Part shown: in pieces, positions 1 through 9,332 of the stretch | How positions within the stretch are numbered: position 1 is the stretch's first letter | How the letters are laid out: every line of letters starts with the position of its first letter | NCBI RefSeq assembly: GCF_009741445.1 | Contig: NZ_CP046507.1 | Location: 2,790,001-2,854,000, forward strand | Length of the DNA stretch: 64,000 nucleotides | Origin: Mycobacterium avium subsp. avium | Lineage (GTDB): Bacteria; Actinomycetota; Actinomycetes; Mycobacteriales; Mycobacteriaceae | Reading direction: 5' to 3' | Made by a program: the position numbers and the translations under genes | The notes under the pieces: generated by a model | Told to the model about the DNA's origin: nothing | Databases searched by the model: none | Seen by the model: the letters and a program-made list of their open reading frames with translations, nothing else

Positions 1-275
1 TACCGGGCGCCCGCCTCGGCGGCGGCGCGCAGGCCCCGGCCGGTCGCCGGGAGCGGCCCCTGGCCGCGTATCTCGTCGCGAATGATGCGCGCCGACACCT
101 CGGGCAACGGTTGCCCCGGGGCAGCCATCACGAAGATCGGGTCGCAGCGCTGGGTGAGCACCCCGACGACGTACTCGAGGAGCGTCGCGGCCCCGCGGGG
201 CCCCGGCAGGGTGGCCTTGTCGCGGCCCATCCGCCGCGATTCACCGCCGGCAAGCACGATCCCTGCCAGTTGCAT
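1..275 (-). CDS. mobA: Molybdenum cofactor guanylyltransferase, N-terminal part (cut by window edge)
   Basis: The product would transfer GMP from GTP to molybdopterin to make the guanine dinucleotide cofactor. Only about 92 N-terminal residues are present; the gene runs off the left edge. Residues 7-20 form the nucleotide-binding signature [13 protein letters not shown] typical of MobA-type nucleotidyltransferases. I chose the ATG at 275; an in-frame GTG at 287 is possible and would overlap the last codons of korB. The gene follows korB at once on the same strand, as I recall for Rv2454c-Rv2453c in M. tuberculosis, so it is probably co-transcribed with the kor genes. The motif makes the family assignment firm; the exact start is not. 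Confidence 0.85.
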   Translation of the reverse strand, partial: MQLAGIVLAGGESRRMGRDKATLPGPRGAATLLEYVVGVLTQRCDPIFVMAAPGQPLPEVSARIIRDEIRGQGPLPATGRGLRAAAEAGAR

Positions 276-288
276 CGAGTCGGCCACG

Positions 289-1380
289 TCAGTCGACGGT
301 CCAGGTGTCGCGGCCACGCAGCAGCGACTGCAGCGCCGCGGAGTCGAACGCCTTGGCCGACTGGGCGGCCTGGACCTGGGCGCGCGCGGCGTCGTCGTAG
401 GTGGGCCGGCTGATGTCGCGGAAGATGCCCAGCACGGTGTGCTCGAGGTTCTGGTCCGACAGCCGCGACAACGCGAAGGCGTACGCCGAGTTGTCGGTGT
501 GCGCGTCGTGCACCACGATCTCGTCGACCGACACGTCGGCGGTCTTGGCGACCTCCAGGCCGAAGCCGGACTGCACCACGCAGTATTCGCCGTTGGCGCC
601 GAACACAATTGGTTCGCCGTGCCGGACGCTGATGACCCGCTCCTCGGCGCCCTCCTTGCGCAGCACGTCGAACGAGCCGTCGTTGAAGATCGGGCAGTCC
701 TGCAGGATCTCGACGACGGCGGCGCCCCGGTGCCCGGCCGCCGCCTGCAGCACCTCGGTCAGACCGGCCCGGTCGGAGTCCAGTGCGCGGCCGACGAAGG
801 TCGCCTCGGCGCCCAGGGCCAACGACACCGGATTGAACGGGTGGTCCAGCGATCCCATCGGGGTCGACTTGGTGATCTTGCCGACCTCCGACGTGGGCGA
901 GTACTGCCCCTTGGTCAGCCCGTAGATCCGGTTGTTGAACAACAGGATCGTGATGTTGACGTTGCGGCGCAGCGCGTGGATCAGGTGGTTGCCGCCGATC
1001 GACAATGCGTCGCCGTCACCGGTGACCACCCACACCGACAGGTCCTCGCGGGCCAATGCCAACCCGGTGGCGATGGCCGGCGCGCGGCCGTGGATCGAGT
1101 GGAAGCCGTAGGTTTCCAGGTAGTACGGGAAGCGGCTCGAGCAGCCGATGCCGCTGATGAACACGATGTTCTCGCGGCGCAGCCCCAGGTCCGGCAGGAA
1201 GTTGCGGATGGTGTTGAGGATGACGTAGTCCCCGCAGCCCGGGCACCAGCGGACCTCCTGGTCACTGGTGAAGTCCTTGGCCTTCTGCGGCTGGTCCGTT
1301 GTGGGAACCCCGTCGTTCTTGGTCAACTTCGCGGTCAGACCGAGGTCCTTACCCGCCAAGTTGCCGACCACGTCAGTCAC
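289..1380 (-). CDS. korB: 2-oxoglutarate:ferredoxin oxidoreductase, beta subunit
   Basis: This is the thiamine-diphosphate subunit of the CoA-dependent 2-oxoglutarate:ferredoxin oxidoreductase, which decarboxylates 2-oxoglutarate to succinyl-CoA and passes electrons to ferredoxin. It has 363 residues, close to the recalled 373 of Rv2454c. A CPGCG motif at residues 46-50 precedes the TPP/Mg site: [12 protein letters not shown] at 121-132, then [11 protein letters not shown] about 20 residues later. This is the standard beta-subunit layout; there is no separate ferredoxin domain. It lies 57 bp downstream of korA on the same strand and is probably co-transcribed. In mycobacteria this enzyme offers a CO2-linked alternative to 2-oxoglutarate dehydrogenase in the TCA cycle; that role is from the family, not from this sequence. 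Confidence 0.95.
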   Translation of the reverse strand: MTDVVGNLAGKDLGLTAKLTKNDGVPTTDQPQKAKDFTSDQEVRWCPGCGDYVILNTIRNFLPDLGLRRENIVFISGIGCSSRFPYYLETYGFHSIHGRAPAIATGLALAREDLSVWVVTGDGDALSIGGNHLIHALRRNVNITILLFNNRIYGLTKGQYSPTSEVGKITKSTPMGSLDHPFNPVSLALGAEATFVGRALDSDRAGLTEVLQAAAGHRGAAVVEILQDCPIFNDGSFDVLRKEGAEERVISVRHGEPIVFGANGEYCVVQSGFGLEVAKTADVSVDEIVVHDAHTDNSAYAFALSRLSDQNLEHTVLGIFRDISRPTYDDAARAQVQAAQSAKAFDSAALQSLLRGRDTWTVD

Positions 1381-1437
1381 GAGCGCCGCTCCTCCTCATC
1401 GCTTCGCTCTGCATCGAACCGGCCGTCACCAGTGCGC

Positions 1438-3408
1438 TCATGCGCTGGCTCCAACCGTTGCCGCCGCCATCCTGGCGACCATCGTCTTGTCGTTCTCGAC
1501 CTCGGCCAGCGTGCCGCCCAGCGCGGCGCGAATGACGCGACCGATCTCGTCGGCCAGGAACGCCACGCCCTGTACCTTGCTGACCGATTGCACGTCTACC
1601 AGGTACTTGCCGCGCAGCAGCAGGGCCAGCTGCCCCAGGTTCATCTCCGGGCACACCACCTGCGGGTACCGCCGCAACACCTCGCCCAGGTTGGCCGGGA
1701 ACGGGTTGAGGTAGCGCAGGTGGGCGTGCGCCACCTTGATGCCCTTGCGCCGCGCGCGCCGGCAGGCCTCACCGATCGGGCCGTAAGAGCTGCCCCACCC
1801 GATCAGCAGCAGCTCGGCGTCGCCCGTGGGGTCGTCGACCTCGAGATCGGGCACCGAGATGCCGTCGATCTTGGCCTGGCGCAACCGCACCATCAGGTCG
1901 TGGTTGACCGGCTCGTAGGAAATGTTGCCCGAGCCGTTCGCGGCTTCCAGCCCGCCGATGCGGTGCTCGAGGCCCGGCGTGCCCGGAACGGCGAATTGCC
2001 GCGCCAGCGTCTCGGGGTCGCGGGCGTAGGGCTGGAACGGTTCGTCCGGCTTGGCGAAGGCGTGCGTGATGCGCGGCAGAGTGCTGACGTCCGGAATGCG
2101 CCACGGCTCTGAGCCGTTGGCGATCGCGCCGTCGGACAACACGATCACCGGGGTGTGGTACGACACCGCGATGCGCGCCGCCTCCAGCGCGGTTTCGAAG
2201 CAGTCCGACGGCGAGCGCGGCGCCAGCACCGCGACCGGCGACTCGCCGTTGCGGCCGAACAACGCCTGCAGCAGGTCGGCCTGCTCGGTCTTGGTGGGCA
2301 GCCCGGTCGACGGCCCGCCGCGCTGCACGTCGACGACGAGCAGGGGCAGTTCGGTCATCACGGCCAGCCCGAGCGCTTCGGACTTCAGCGAGATGCCCGG
2401 CCCGGACGTGGTGGTGACGCCCAGCGCGCCGCCGTAGGAGGCGCCGATCGCGGCGCAGATCCCGCCGATCTCGTCCTCGGCCTGGAAGGTGATGACGTTG
2501 AAGTTCTTGTGCTTGGACAGCTCGTGCAGGATGTCGGAGGCCGGCGTGATCGGGTAGCTGCCCAGCACGACCGGAATGTCGGCCAGCTGACCGGCCGCGA
2601 CGATGCCGTAGGCCAGCGCGGTGTTGCCGGAGATCTGCCGGTATTCACCGGCCGGCAGCGTCGCGCGGGAAACCTCGTACGTGGTGCCGAACGCCTCGGT
2701 CGTCTCGCCGTAGTTCCAGCCGGCCTTCAGCGCCAGCACGTTGGTCTCGGCGATCTCGGGCTTGCGGGCGAACTTCTCCCGGATGAACTTCTCGCTGGTT
2801 TCGATCGGCCGACCGTACATCCACGACAGCAGGCCCAGCGCGAACATGTTCTTGGCCCGCTGACCGTCCTTCTTCGACGCGCCGATGGATTCGACGGCAC
2901 CGAGCGTCAGCGTGGTCATCGCGACGGAATGCACCACGTAGTCGGACAACTCGTCGGTCTCCAGCGGGTTGGTGACGTAACCCACCTTGGTCAGGTTGCG
3001 CTTGGTGAACTCGTCGGAGTTCGCGATCACCATGCCGCCGCGGGGTAGGTCGCCGATATTGGCCTTCAGCGCAGCGGGATTCATCGCGACGAGGACGTCG
3101 GGCCGGTCGCCGGCGGTCAGGATGTCGTAGTCGGCGATCTGAATCTGGAACGACGAGACACCGGGCAGAGTGCCTGCGGGCGCGCGGATCTCGGCAGGGT
3201 AGTTCGGCTGGGTCGCCAGGTCGTTGCCGAAAAGCGCTGCCTCGGAGGTGAACCGGTCGCCGGTGAGCTGCATGCCGTCACCGGAGTCACCGGCGAAGCG
3301 GATGACGACCTGTTCCAGGCGCTGACGGCTAGATCCGTTGGGGGAAGCCCCATTCTGTGAGTCTGATCCGGCTCCGCTGCCGTTCGGATCCACGTCGTTG
3401 CCCTCCAT
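1438..3408 (-). CDS. korA: 2-oxoglutarate:ferredoxin oxidoreductase, alpha (gamma-alpha fused) subunit
   Basis: This is the partner of KorB. The 656-residue chain has an N-terminal gamma-type domain (about residues 30-215, containing RFAGDSGDGMQLTG and the MNPAALKAN segment) fused to the pyruvate/2-oxoacid oxidoreductase alpha domain, which begins near the motif GSYPITPASDILHEL. The C-terminal region carries the transketolase-C-like fold. This fused order is the usual one for actinobacterial KorA; Rv2455c is recalled at about 653 residues. The start gives an acidic, Gly/Ser/Asn-rich leader of about 30 residues before the conserved domain, so the true start could lie slightly inside. The 271 bp upstream hold no gene; M. 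tuberculosis has, from memory, an MFS gene (Rv2456c) there that is missing here. Confidence 0.95.
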   Translation of the reverse strand: MEGNDVDPNGSGAGSDSQNGASPNGSSRQRLEQVVIRFAGDSGDGMQLTGDRFTSEAALFGNDLATQPNYPAEIRAPAGTLPGVSSFQIQIADYDILTAGDRPDVLVAMNPAALKANIGDLPRGGMVIANSDEFTKRNLTKVGYVTNPLETDELSDYVVHSVAMTTLTLGAVESIGASKKDGQRAKNMFALGLLSWMYGRPIETSEKFIREKFARKPEIAETNVLALKAGWNYGETTEAFGTTYEVSRATLPAGEYRQISGNTALAYGIVAAGQLADIPVVLGSYPITPASDILHELSKHKNFNVITFQAEDEIGGICAAIGASYGGALGVTTTSGPGISLKSEALGLAVMTELPLLVVDVQRGGPSTGLPTKTEQADLLQALFGRNGESPVAVLAPRSPSDCFETALEAARIAVSYHTPVIVLSDGAIANGSEPWRIPDVSTLPRITHAFAKPDEPFQPYARDPETLARQFAVPGTPGLEHRIGGLEAANGSGNISYEPVNHDLMVRLRQAKIDGISVPDLEVDDPTGDAELLLIGWGSSYGPIGEACRRARRKGIKVAHAHLRYLNPFPANLGEVLRRYPQVVCPEMNLGQLALLLRGKYLVDVQSVSKVQGVAFLADEIGRVIRAALGGTLAEVENDKTMVARMAAATVGASA

Positions 3409-3679
3409 TTGTTCACCGGACAGACAGTTCGCGCAGCTTCAGATTACGCGCCGGCGAAGTGAGTCTCCGGCCATCACGGTTTTATGTCACTGGCGGTACC
3501 AATTATGGCACTCATTTCGCGCGTACATGGTCACCTGATACCCGCCACACGCGGCCGTTAACTCACCAAAAGCCCAAGTCAGGGCGGGGGCGCCGACGCG
3601 GACCGCACCAAACTGTGTTATTGGTCACGTCGTGAGCGTTAACCGCCGCGCTTAGCCGCGGCAGGGGCGCGGCGTCGCG

Positions 3680-4960
3680 TCAGGCGCTCTTGTCGCGACG
3701 CTCGGTGCGCGACGGCTTGCGCGGCACGATCGTTGGCAACACGTTGTCCTGCACGGTCTCCTTGGTCACCACGACCTTGGCGACGTCGTCGCGGCTCGGG
3801 ATGTCGTACATCACCGGCAGCAGCACTTCTTCCATGATCGCGCGCAGGCCGCGGGCCCCGGTGCCGCGGTGGATGGCCTGATCGGCGATCGCCTCCAGCG
3901 CGTCGTCGGTGAACTCCAGCTCCACGCCGTCCATCTCGAACAGCCGGGTGTACTGCTTGACCAGAGCGTTCTTCGGCTCGGACAGGATCTTGACCAGCGA
4001 CTCGCGGTCCAGGTTGGTGACCGAGGCGACCACGGGCAACCGGCCGATGAACTCGGGGATCAGACCGAACTTGATCAGGTCCTCGGGCATGACCTCGGCG
4101 AAGTGATCGGTGGTGTCGATCTCGGCCTTGGAGCGCACCTCGGCGCCGAAACCCAGGCCCCGCTTGCCGACGCGCTCGTAGATGATCTTCTCCAGCCCGG
4201 CGAAGGCGCCCGCGACGATGAACAACACGTTGGTGGTGTCGATCTGGATGAACTCCTGGTGCGGGTGCTTGCGGCCGCCCTGCGGCGGCACCGACGCCTG
4301 GGTGCCCTCCAGGATCTTCAGCAGGGCCTGCTGCACGCCCTCCCCCGACACGTCGCGGGTGATCGACGGGTTCTCGCTCTTGCGCGCGATCTTGTCCACC
4401 TCGTCGATGTAGATGATGCCGGTCTCGGCGCGCTTGACGTCGTAGTCGGCGGCCTGGATCAGCTTCAGCAGGATGTTCTCCACGTCCTCACCGACGTATC
4501 CGGCCTCGGTGAGCGCGGTGGCGTCGGCGATGGCGAACGGCACGTTGAGCATCTTGGCCAGCGTCTGGGCCAGGTAGGTCTTGCCGCATCCGGTCGGCCC
4601 CAGCATCAAGATGTTGGACTTGGTCAGCTCGACCGGTTCGTGGCGCGAGTCGCGGCCCTTCTCGCCGGCCTGGATGCGCTTGTAGTGGTTGTAGACCGCC
4701 ACGGCCAGCGTCCGCTTGGCGGTGTCCTGCCCGATGACGTATCCCTCGAGGAACTCCCGGATCTCGATCGGCTTGGGCAGCTCGTCGAGCTTCACGTCGT
4801 CGGCGTCGGCGAGCTCCTCTTCGATGATCTCGTTGCAGAGGTCGATGCACTCATCGCAGATGTACACGCCGGGGCCAGCAATGAGTTTCTTGACCTGTTT
4901 CTGGCTCTTTCCGCAGAACGAGCACTTCAGCAGGTCACCGCCGTCTCCGATGCGCGCCAT
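3680..4960 (-). CDS. clpX: ATP-dependent Clp protease ATP-binding subunit ClpX
   Basis: ClpX is the AAA+ unfoldase that feeds substrates to the ClpP1P2 peptidase. It has 426 residues, the usual length. The N-terminal zinc-binding domain has its four cysteines at 13, 16, 35 and 38. Walker A is GPTGCGKT at 121-128 and Walker [10 protein letters not shown] at 182-190. The substrate-loop and sensor-2 regions (RGLRAIMEE near 370) are present. The short C-terminal tail is basic. It is separate from the clpP1P2 operon, with mmuM transcribed divergently from it, the arrangement I recall in M. tuberculosis (Rv2457c/Rv2458). The ATG at 4960 begins at the conserved N-terminus, [10 protein letters not shown]. 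Confidence 0.98.
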
Positions 4961-5253
4961 GGTGCTGAGGGCCTACTTCCTGTTCGCCGTTGGTCTTGCC
5001 TGTCCCGCATGTATTCACCGACGCTACCCGCTTGATCGGGCCCGCCGCGACCATAAACGCCGAATCGCGCTCATGGTATTGCGGGGGTTCGTGCCTCTTT
5101 CCGTATGGATGAAACATATAGCCACACGGTGCCCGTGACTCGCGATAGACGCGCTTTGCGTGTCTTTGGCGTGTCGCGGTCGTGATGCGACCGAGGCTGG
5201 CGGCCGGCTCGAGGCGTGGGCGAACCCCCACGAAATCACCCTACAGTGGCCAG

Positions 5254-6168
5254 GTGGGTTCAGCCCGGGGCTTCACCTGGCCCAGCGCTCCCGTGCTGCT
5301 CGACGGCGGCCTGGCCACCGAGCTGGAAGCGCGCGGTCACGACCTCTCCGACCCGTTGTGGTCGGCGCGGCTGCTCGCCGACGCCCCGCAGGAGATCGGC
5401 GCGGTGCACGCCGCCTACTTCCGCGCCGGGGCGATGATCGCGACGACGGCCAGCTACCAGGCGTCCTTCGAGGGCTTCGCGGCCCGCGGAATCAGCCGTT
5501 CCGACACCGCCGGATTGCTTCGGCGCAGTGTCGAACTCGCCAAGGCTGCGCGGGATGAGGCAGGTGTTGCGGGCTACGTGGCCGCGTCGGTGGGCCCGTA
5601 CGGCGCCGCACTTGCGGACGGCTCCGAATACCGCGGCCGCTACGGGCTCAGCGTGAGGCAGCTGGAGGACTGGCACCGGCCGCGGCTGGAGGTGTTGGCC
5701 GACGCCGACGCGGACGTCTTGGCAGTGGAAACCATCCCCGACGTCGACGAGGCCGAGGCGCTGGTGAATCTGGTGCGCTCGCTCGGTGTGCCGGCGTGGC
5801 TGAGCTACACCATTGACGGCGCCCACACCCGGGCGGGTCAGCCGCTGGCCGACGCTTTCGCGGTGGCGGCAGGGGTTCCCGAGATTGTCGCTGTCGGCGT
5901 CAATTGCTGCGCGCCGGATGATGTGCTTCCGGCGATCGGGCCGGCCCGAGCCGTCGGCAAACCCGTGATCGTGTATCCCAACAGCGGAGAGCACTGGGAT
6001 GGTCGCGTCTGGACGGGCCGATCAAAGTTTTCCGCAGAACTTGCAAGCCAATGGATCTCGGCGGGAGCACGTATCGTCGGCGGATGCTGCCGGGTGCGGC
6101 CCACCGACATCGCGGCCGTTCGCCGAGCGTGCAGTGACGGCGAAAATTCCGCCAAAAAATCGCCCTGA
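5254..6168 (+). CDS. mmuM: Homocysteine S-methyltransferase
   Basis: The product transfers a methyl group from S-methylmethionine (or S-adenosylmethionine) to homocysteine, giving methionine. About 304 residues. The LLDGGLATELEARG start of the homocysteine-methyltransferase barrel is clear. The zinc-binding cysteines are in GVNCCAP and in the near-C-terminal GGCCRV. The reading frame is open further upstream (to 5182), but that segment has no family similarity that I can see. I chose the GTG at 5254, about 14 codons before the conserved domain, by comparison with the recalled 302-residue Rv2458. No strong ribosome-binding site precedes it, so the start is uncertain by a few codons. Its stop is 21 bp from the convergent clpP2 stop. 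Confidence 0.9.
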   Translation: MGSARGFTWPSAPVLLDGGLATELEARGHDLSDPLWSARLLADAPQEIGAVHAAYFRAGAMIATTASYQASFEGFAARGISRSDTAGLLRRSVELAKAARDEAGVAGYVAASVGPYGAALADGSEYRGRYGLSVRQLEDWHRPRLEVLADADADVLAVETIPDVDEAEALVNLVRSLGVPAWLSYTIDGAHTRAGQPLADAFAVAAGVPEIVAVGVNCCAPDDVLPAIGPARAVGKPVIVYPNSGEHWDGRVWTGRSKFSAELASQWISAGARIVGGCCRVRPTDIAAVRRACSDGENSAKKSP

Positions 6169-6189
6169 GTGCACGTTCGGCGCAGCGAG

Positions 6190-6825
6190 TTAGGCCGTCT
6201 GCGCCGACAGCTTGCGGTACTCCAGCACGGTGTCGATGATCCCGTAGTCCTTGGCCTCTTCGGCGGTCAGGATCTTGTCCCGGTCGGTGTCCTTGCGGAT
6301 GGTCGCGGCGTCCTTGCCGGTGTGACGGGCCAGGGTGGTCTCCATCAGCGTGCGCATCCGCTCGATCTCGGCGGCCTGGATCTCCAGGTCGGAGAACTGC
6401 CCCTGGATCACGCCCTGCAGCGACGGCTGGTGGATCAGCACCCGCGCGTTGGGCAGCGCCATCCGCTTGCCCGGGGTGCCGGCGGCCAGCAGCACCGCCG
6501 CCGCCGAGGCGGCCTGACCGAGGCACACCGTCTGAATGTCGGCGCGCACGTACTGCATGGTGTCGTAAATGGCCATCAGCGAGGTGAATCCGCCGCCGGG
6601 CGAATTGATGTACATGGTGATGTCGCGGTCCGGGTCCAGCGACTCCAGCACCAGCAGCTGCGCCATGATGTCGTTCGCCGACGCGTCGTCCACCTGGACG
6701 CCGAGGAAGATGATGCGCTCCTCGAACAGCTTGTTGTACGGGTTGGATTCCTTGATCCCGAAGCTGGAGTGCTCGATGAACGACGGCAGGATGTAGCGCG
6801 CCTGGGGCTGGATCTGAGGGTTCAC
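6190..6825 (-). CDS. clpP2: ATP-dependent Clp protease proteolytic subunit 2
   Basis: ClpP2 forms one heptameric ring of the mixed ClpP1P2 serine peptidase, which works with ClpX or ClpC1 and is essential in mycobacteria. 211 residues from the GTG at 6825. The catalytic triad fits Ser107 (GQAASAAA), His132 (LIHQPS) and an Asp in the DTDRDK segment. The frame is open far upstream through clpP1, but the GTG overlaps the clpP1 stop as GTGA (6822-6825), which fixes the start and implies translational coupling. The N-terminus resembles the recalled Rv2460c leader ([13 protein letters not shown]), with a propeptide likely to be processed. Confidence 0.97.
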   Translation of the reverse strand: MNPQIQPQARYILPSFIEHSSFGIKESNPYNKLFEERIIFLGVQVDDASANDIMAQLLVLESLDPDRDITMYINSPGGGFTSLMAIYDTMQYVRADIQTVCLGQAASAAAVLLAAGTPGKRMALPNARVLIHQPSLQGVIQGQFSDLEIQAAEIERMRTLMETTLARHTGKDAATIRKDTDRDKILTAEEAKDYGIIDTVLEYRKLSAQTA

Positions 6826-7421
6826 TGTGCTTCTCCGTTGGTGATGGTGGCGGCGCGGGTGATGATGTGGTCGACGAACCCATACTCGAGGGCTTCCTGG
6901 GCGGTGAACCAGCGGTCGCGGTCGGAGTCGGCCTCGATGCGTTCGATCGACTGTCCGGTGAATTCGGCGTTGAGCCGGAACATCTCCTTTTTGATGACGT
7001 GGAACTGCTCGGCCTGGATGGCGATGTCGGCCGCGCTGCCGGTGACCCCGCCGAGCGGCTGGTGCATCAGGATGCGGGCGTGCGGCAGCGCGTAGCGCTT
7101 GCCCTTGGTGCCCGCCGCCAACAAGAACTCGCCCATCGAGGCGGCCATGCCCATCGCGTAGGTGGCGATGTCGCAGGGCGCCAGCACCATGGTGTCGTAG
7201 ATGGCCATGCCGGCGCTGATCGAACCGCCCGGGGAGTTGATGTAGAGCGAGATGTCCTTGGTGGGGTCTTCGGCGGCGAGCAGCAGGATCTGCGCGCACA
7301 GCCGGTTGGCGACGTCGTCGTTGACCTCCGAACCCAGGAAGATGATGCGCTCGGACAGCAAGCGCTCATAGACCGAGTCCGTGAGGTTGAGACCCTGCGA
7401 GGGCGAACGCATGTCAGACAC
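6822..7421 (-). CDS. clpP1: ATP-dependent Clp protease proteolytic subunit 1
   Basis: This is the first gene of the clpP1P2 operon and the second peptidase ring partner. 199 residues, against 200 recalled for Rv2461c. The catalytic serine is Ser95 in [10 protein letters not shown], the histidine His120 in LMHQPLGG and the aspartate Asp169 in DSDRDR. The N-terminal residues before [15 protein letters not shown] are the usual short propeptide. The 120 bp upstream, to the end of tig, contain a ClgR-type site at 7516-7529. Transcription is therefore likely to start inside this gap and to be induced by ClgR under proteotoxic stress. That regulation is known for mycobacterial clp genes, but its operation here is inferred. 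Confidence 0.97.
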   Translation of the reverse strand: MSDMRSPSQGLNLTDSVYERLLSERIIFLGSEVNDDVANRLCAQILLLAAEDPTKDISLYINSPGGSISAGMAIYDTMVLAPCDIATYAMGMAASMGEFLLAAGTKGKRYALPHARILMHQPLGGVTGSAADIAIQAEQFHVIKKEMFRLNAEFTGQSIERIEADSDRDRWFTAQEALEYGFVDHIITRAATITNGEAQ

Positions 7422-7515
7422 GACTGGGTTACCTGCTTTCTCGAGTTCTTCTCTGCACCGACACTAACCAACCGGGCCCGCCGTTTCGCGGCCACGCGCC
7501 CCGGAAACGGGCCGC

Positions 7516-7529
7516 GTTCGCTCACAGCG
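7516..7529. promoter_or_regulatory. ClgR-type operator upstream of clpP1P2
   Basis: The sequence GTTCGCTCACAGCG fits the actinobacterial ClgR core CGC-Y-N-A-N-R-GCG at every fixed position. It lies 95 bp upstream of the clpP1 start and 13 bp beyond the tig stop codon. ClgR is known to activate clpP1P2 and clpC1 in mycobacteria and corynebacteria. Placement and match support an activator site, but no -35/-10 pair could be assigned with confidence next to it. Confidence 0.6.
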
Positions 7530-7541
7530 TCATCGGCAAGG

Positions 7542-8936
7542 TCATTCGCCGGCGTCGGCCGTGGTGGTTTCGTCGGCCTGATCGGCGTCCTCATCGGCGG
7601 CGCCGTCGCCCGACGGGCGCTTGCCGAAGAACTCACTGGTGTCGATGGTGTTGCCGGCGGTGTCGGTGACCGTCGCCGCCCGGATCACCTCGGCGATGGC
7701 CAGCGCCCGTCGCACATCGGCGAACATGGCCGGCAGCTGGTTGTTCTCCTGAAGGTAGGCCAGCAACTGCTGCGGCTCGATGCCGTACTGCCGCGAGGTC
7801 GCCACCAGCCGCTCGGTCAGGTCTTCCTGGCCGACCTGGACCTGCAGCTTGTCGGCCAGTGCGTCGAGCAACAACTGCTTCTTGACGTCCGTCTCGGCGG
7901 CGGTGCGCGTCTCGTTCTCGAACTCCTCGCGGGACTTCCCTTGCTGGGCAAGCACTTCCTCGAGTTTGGACTCGTCGTGGTTGAGGCTGTGCAGCGCGCC
8001 GTGCAGGGCGCTGTCCACCTGGGCCTTGACGATTGCTTCCGGCAACGGGATGTCGACCTGCTCGAGCAGGGTGTCGATCGCGGCGTCGCGGATGCGTTCG
8101 GCCTGCTGCGCCCGCTTGACCCGGCCGACCTGCTCGCGCAGGTTGGCCCGCAGCTCGTCGATGGTGTCGAATTCACTGGCCAGTTGGGCGAACTCGTCGT
8201 CGGGCCCGGGCAGCTCGCGCTCCTTGACCGACTTGACCGTGACCGTCACCTGGGCGTCCTGGCCGGCGTGCTCGCCCGACACCAGCTTGGTCGTGAACTC
8301 CCGGGATTCGTCGACGGACATCCCGATCAGGGCCTCGTCCAGCCCCTCGATGAGCCGGCCGGAGCCGACCTCGTGCGACAGCCCCTGGGCGGTGGCGCCG
8401 GGCACCTCCTGCCCGTCGATGGTGGCCGACAGGTCGATCGAGACGAAGTCCCCCTCGGCCACCGGGCGCTCCACCCCGGTCAGGGTGCCGAAGCGGGCGC
8501 GCAGCGACTGCAGTTCGGCGTCGACGTCCTCGTCGGTGACCTCGATCGGGTCCACCGAGATCTTCAGGGCGCCCGGGTCCGGCAGGTTCAGCTCGGGGCG
8601 GACGTCGACCTCGGCGGTGAAGGCCAGCTCCTGCCCGTACTCCTTCTTGGTGACCTCGATCTCGGGCTGGCCCAGCGGGTGCACTTCCGACTCGGCCACG
8701 GCCTGTCCGTACCGGGCGGGCAGCGCCTCGGTGACGACCTGGTCGAGCATCGCCTCCCGGCCGAAGCGGGCCTCCAGCAACTTCGCCGGCGCCTTGCCGG
8801 GCCGGAAGCCGGGCAGCCGCACCTGCTTGGCCAGTTCCTTGTAGGCCCGCTGGAAGTCGGGCTCGAGTTCGGCGAAGGGGACCTCCACGTTGATGCGCAC
8901 CCGGGTAGGGCTCAACTGCTCGACGGTGCTCTTCAC
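7542..8936 (-). CDS. tig: Trigger factor, ribosome-associated peptidyl-prolyl isomerase chaperone
   Basis: Trigger factor binds at the ribosome exit tunnel and holds nascent chains. 464 residues from the GTG at 8936, matching the recalled 466 of Rv2462c. Domain order: ribosome-binding domain with the GFRPGKAP signature near residue 45, an FKBP-type PPIase domain around 150-245 (containing EGDFVSIDL), then the long helical C-terminal chaperone arms and an acidic Asp/Glu/Ala-rich tail. The frame stays open upstream into the tRNA-Pro region, but that part is not coding. An AAGGAG Shine-Dalgarno sequence precedes the GTG by 7 nt. Confidence 0.96.
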   Translation of the reverse strand: MKSTVEQLSPTRVRINVEVPFAELEPDFQRAYKELAKQVRLPGFRPGKAPAKLLEARFGREAMLDQVVTEALPARYGQAVAESEVHPLGQPEIEVTKKEYGQELAFTAEVDVRPELNLPDPGALKISVDPIEVTDEDVDAELQSLRARFGTLTGVERPVAEGDFVSIDLSATIDGQEVPGATAQGLSHEVGSGRLIEGLDEALIGMSVDESREFTTKLVSGEHAGQDAQVTVTVKSVKERELPGPDDEFAQLASEFDTIDELRANLREQVGRVKRAQQAERIRDAAIDTLLEQVDIPLPEAIVKAQVDSALHGALHSLNHDESKLEEVLAQQGKSREEFENETRTAAETDVKKQLLLDALADKLQVQVGQEDLTERLVATSRQYGIEPQQLLAYLQENNQLPAMFADVRRALAIAEVIRAATVTDTAGNTIDTSEFFGKRPSGDGAADEDADQADETTTADAGE

Positions 8937-9004
8937 GGGTGTGCTCCTTGGTACTCGTTGCTGGCGGTCGGTGGGCCGTGCGCGGGGCACGGGGCCGGTC
9001 GTGC

Positions 9005-9081
9005 TGGTCGGGGTGACAGGATTTGAACCTGCGGCCTTCCGCTCCCAAAGCGGATGCGCTACCAAGCTGCGCTACACCCCG
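9005..9081 (-). tRNA. tRNA-Pro (anticodon TGG)
   Basis: On the minus strand the sequence starts CGGGGTG and folds into a full cloverleaf. The acceptor stem CGGGGTG/CACCCCG is perfect. The anticodon loop CTTTGGG carries TGG, the T loop is GTTCAAATC, the discriminator base is A at 9008, and CCA is encoded at 9005-9007. It lies 68 bp upstream of tig on the same strand. Confidence 0.97.
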
Positions 9082-9229
9082 CGCTGACCTCGATGATCCT
9101 AAGGCCCCTCGAAGCCAGGTCCGCCACAGGCTTCGCAGCGACCGCGCGGACCTCACGGGGTGGTCACAAAGCCGCGTCGATTAGATTTGATCTTCGTCGC
9201 CAGCTACAGTCACGCTCGACTAGACACAT

Positions 9230-9300
9230 GCGGGCGTAGCTCAATGGTAGAGCCCTAGTCTTCCAAACTAGCTACGCGGGTTCGATTCCCGTCGCCCGCT
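9230..9300 (+). tRNA. tRNA-Gly (anticodon TCC)
   Basis: Cloverleaf of 71 nt with a perfect 7-bp acceptor stem GCGGGCG/CGCCCGC, D arm GCTC/GAGC, and anticodon loop TCTTCCAAA containing TCC. The T arm is CGGGT/TTCGATT/CCCG. The discriminator is T at 9300 and no CCA is encoded. It is transcribed divergently from tRNA-Pro; the gap of about 150 bp contains a plausible -10 (TACAGT, 9205-9210). Confidence 0.97.
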
Positions 9301-9332
9301 CGGGCTAACTATCTTCTCGATAGAGAGGCGCC

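Noticed and set aside
82..2112. Long plus-strand ORF of 676 codons
   Set aside because: Antisense to korB/korA; high-GC codon usage opens this frame. Composition is Arg/Val/Gln-biased and no motif is seen.
3409..3679. Riboswitch or gene between korA and clpX
   Set aside because: No conserved aptamer or coding frame could be recognised; only short AT-richer patches.
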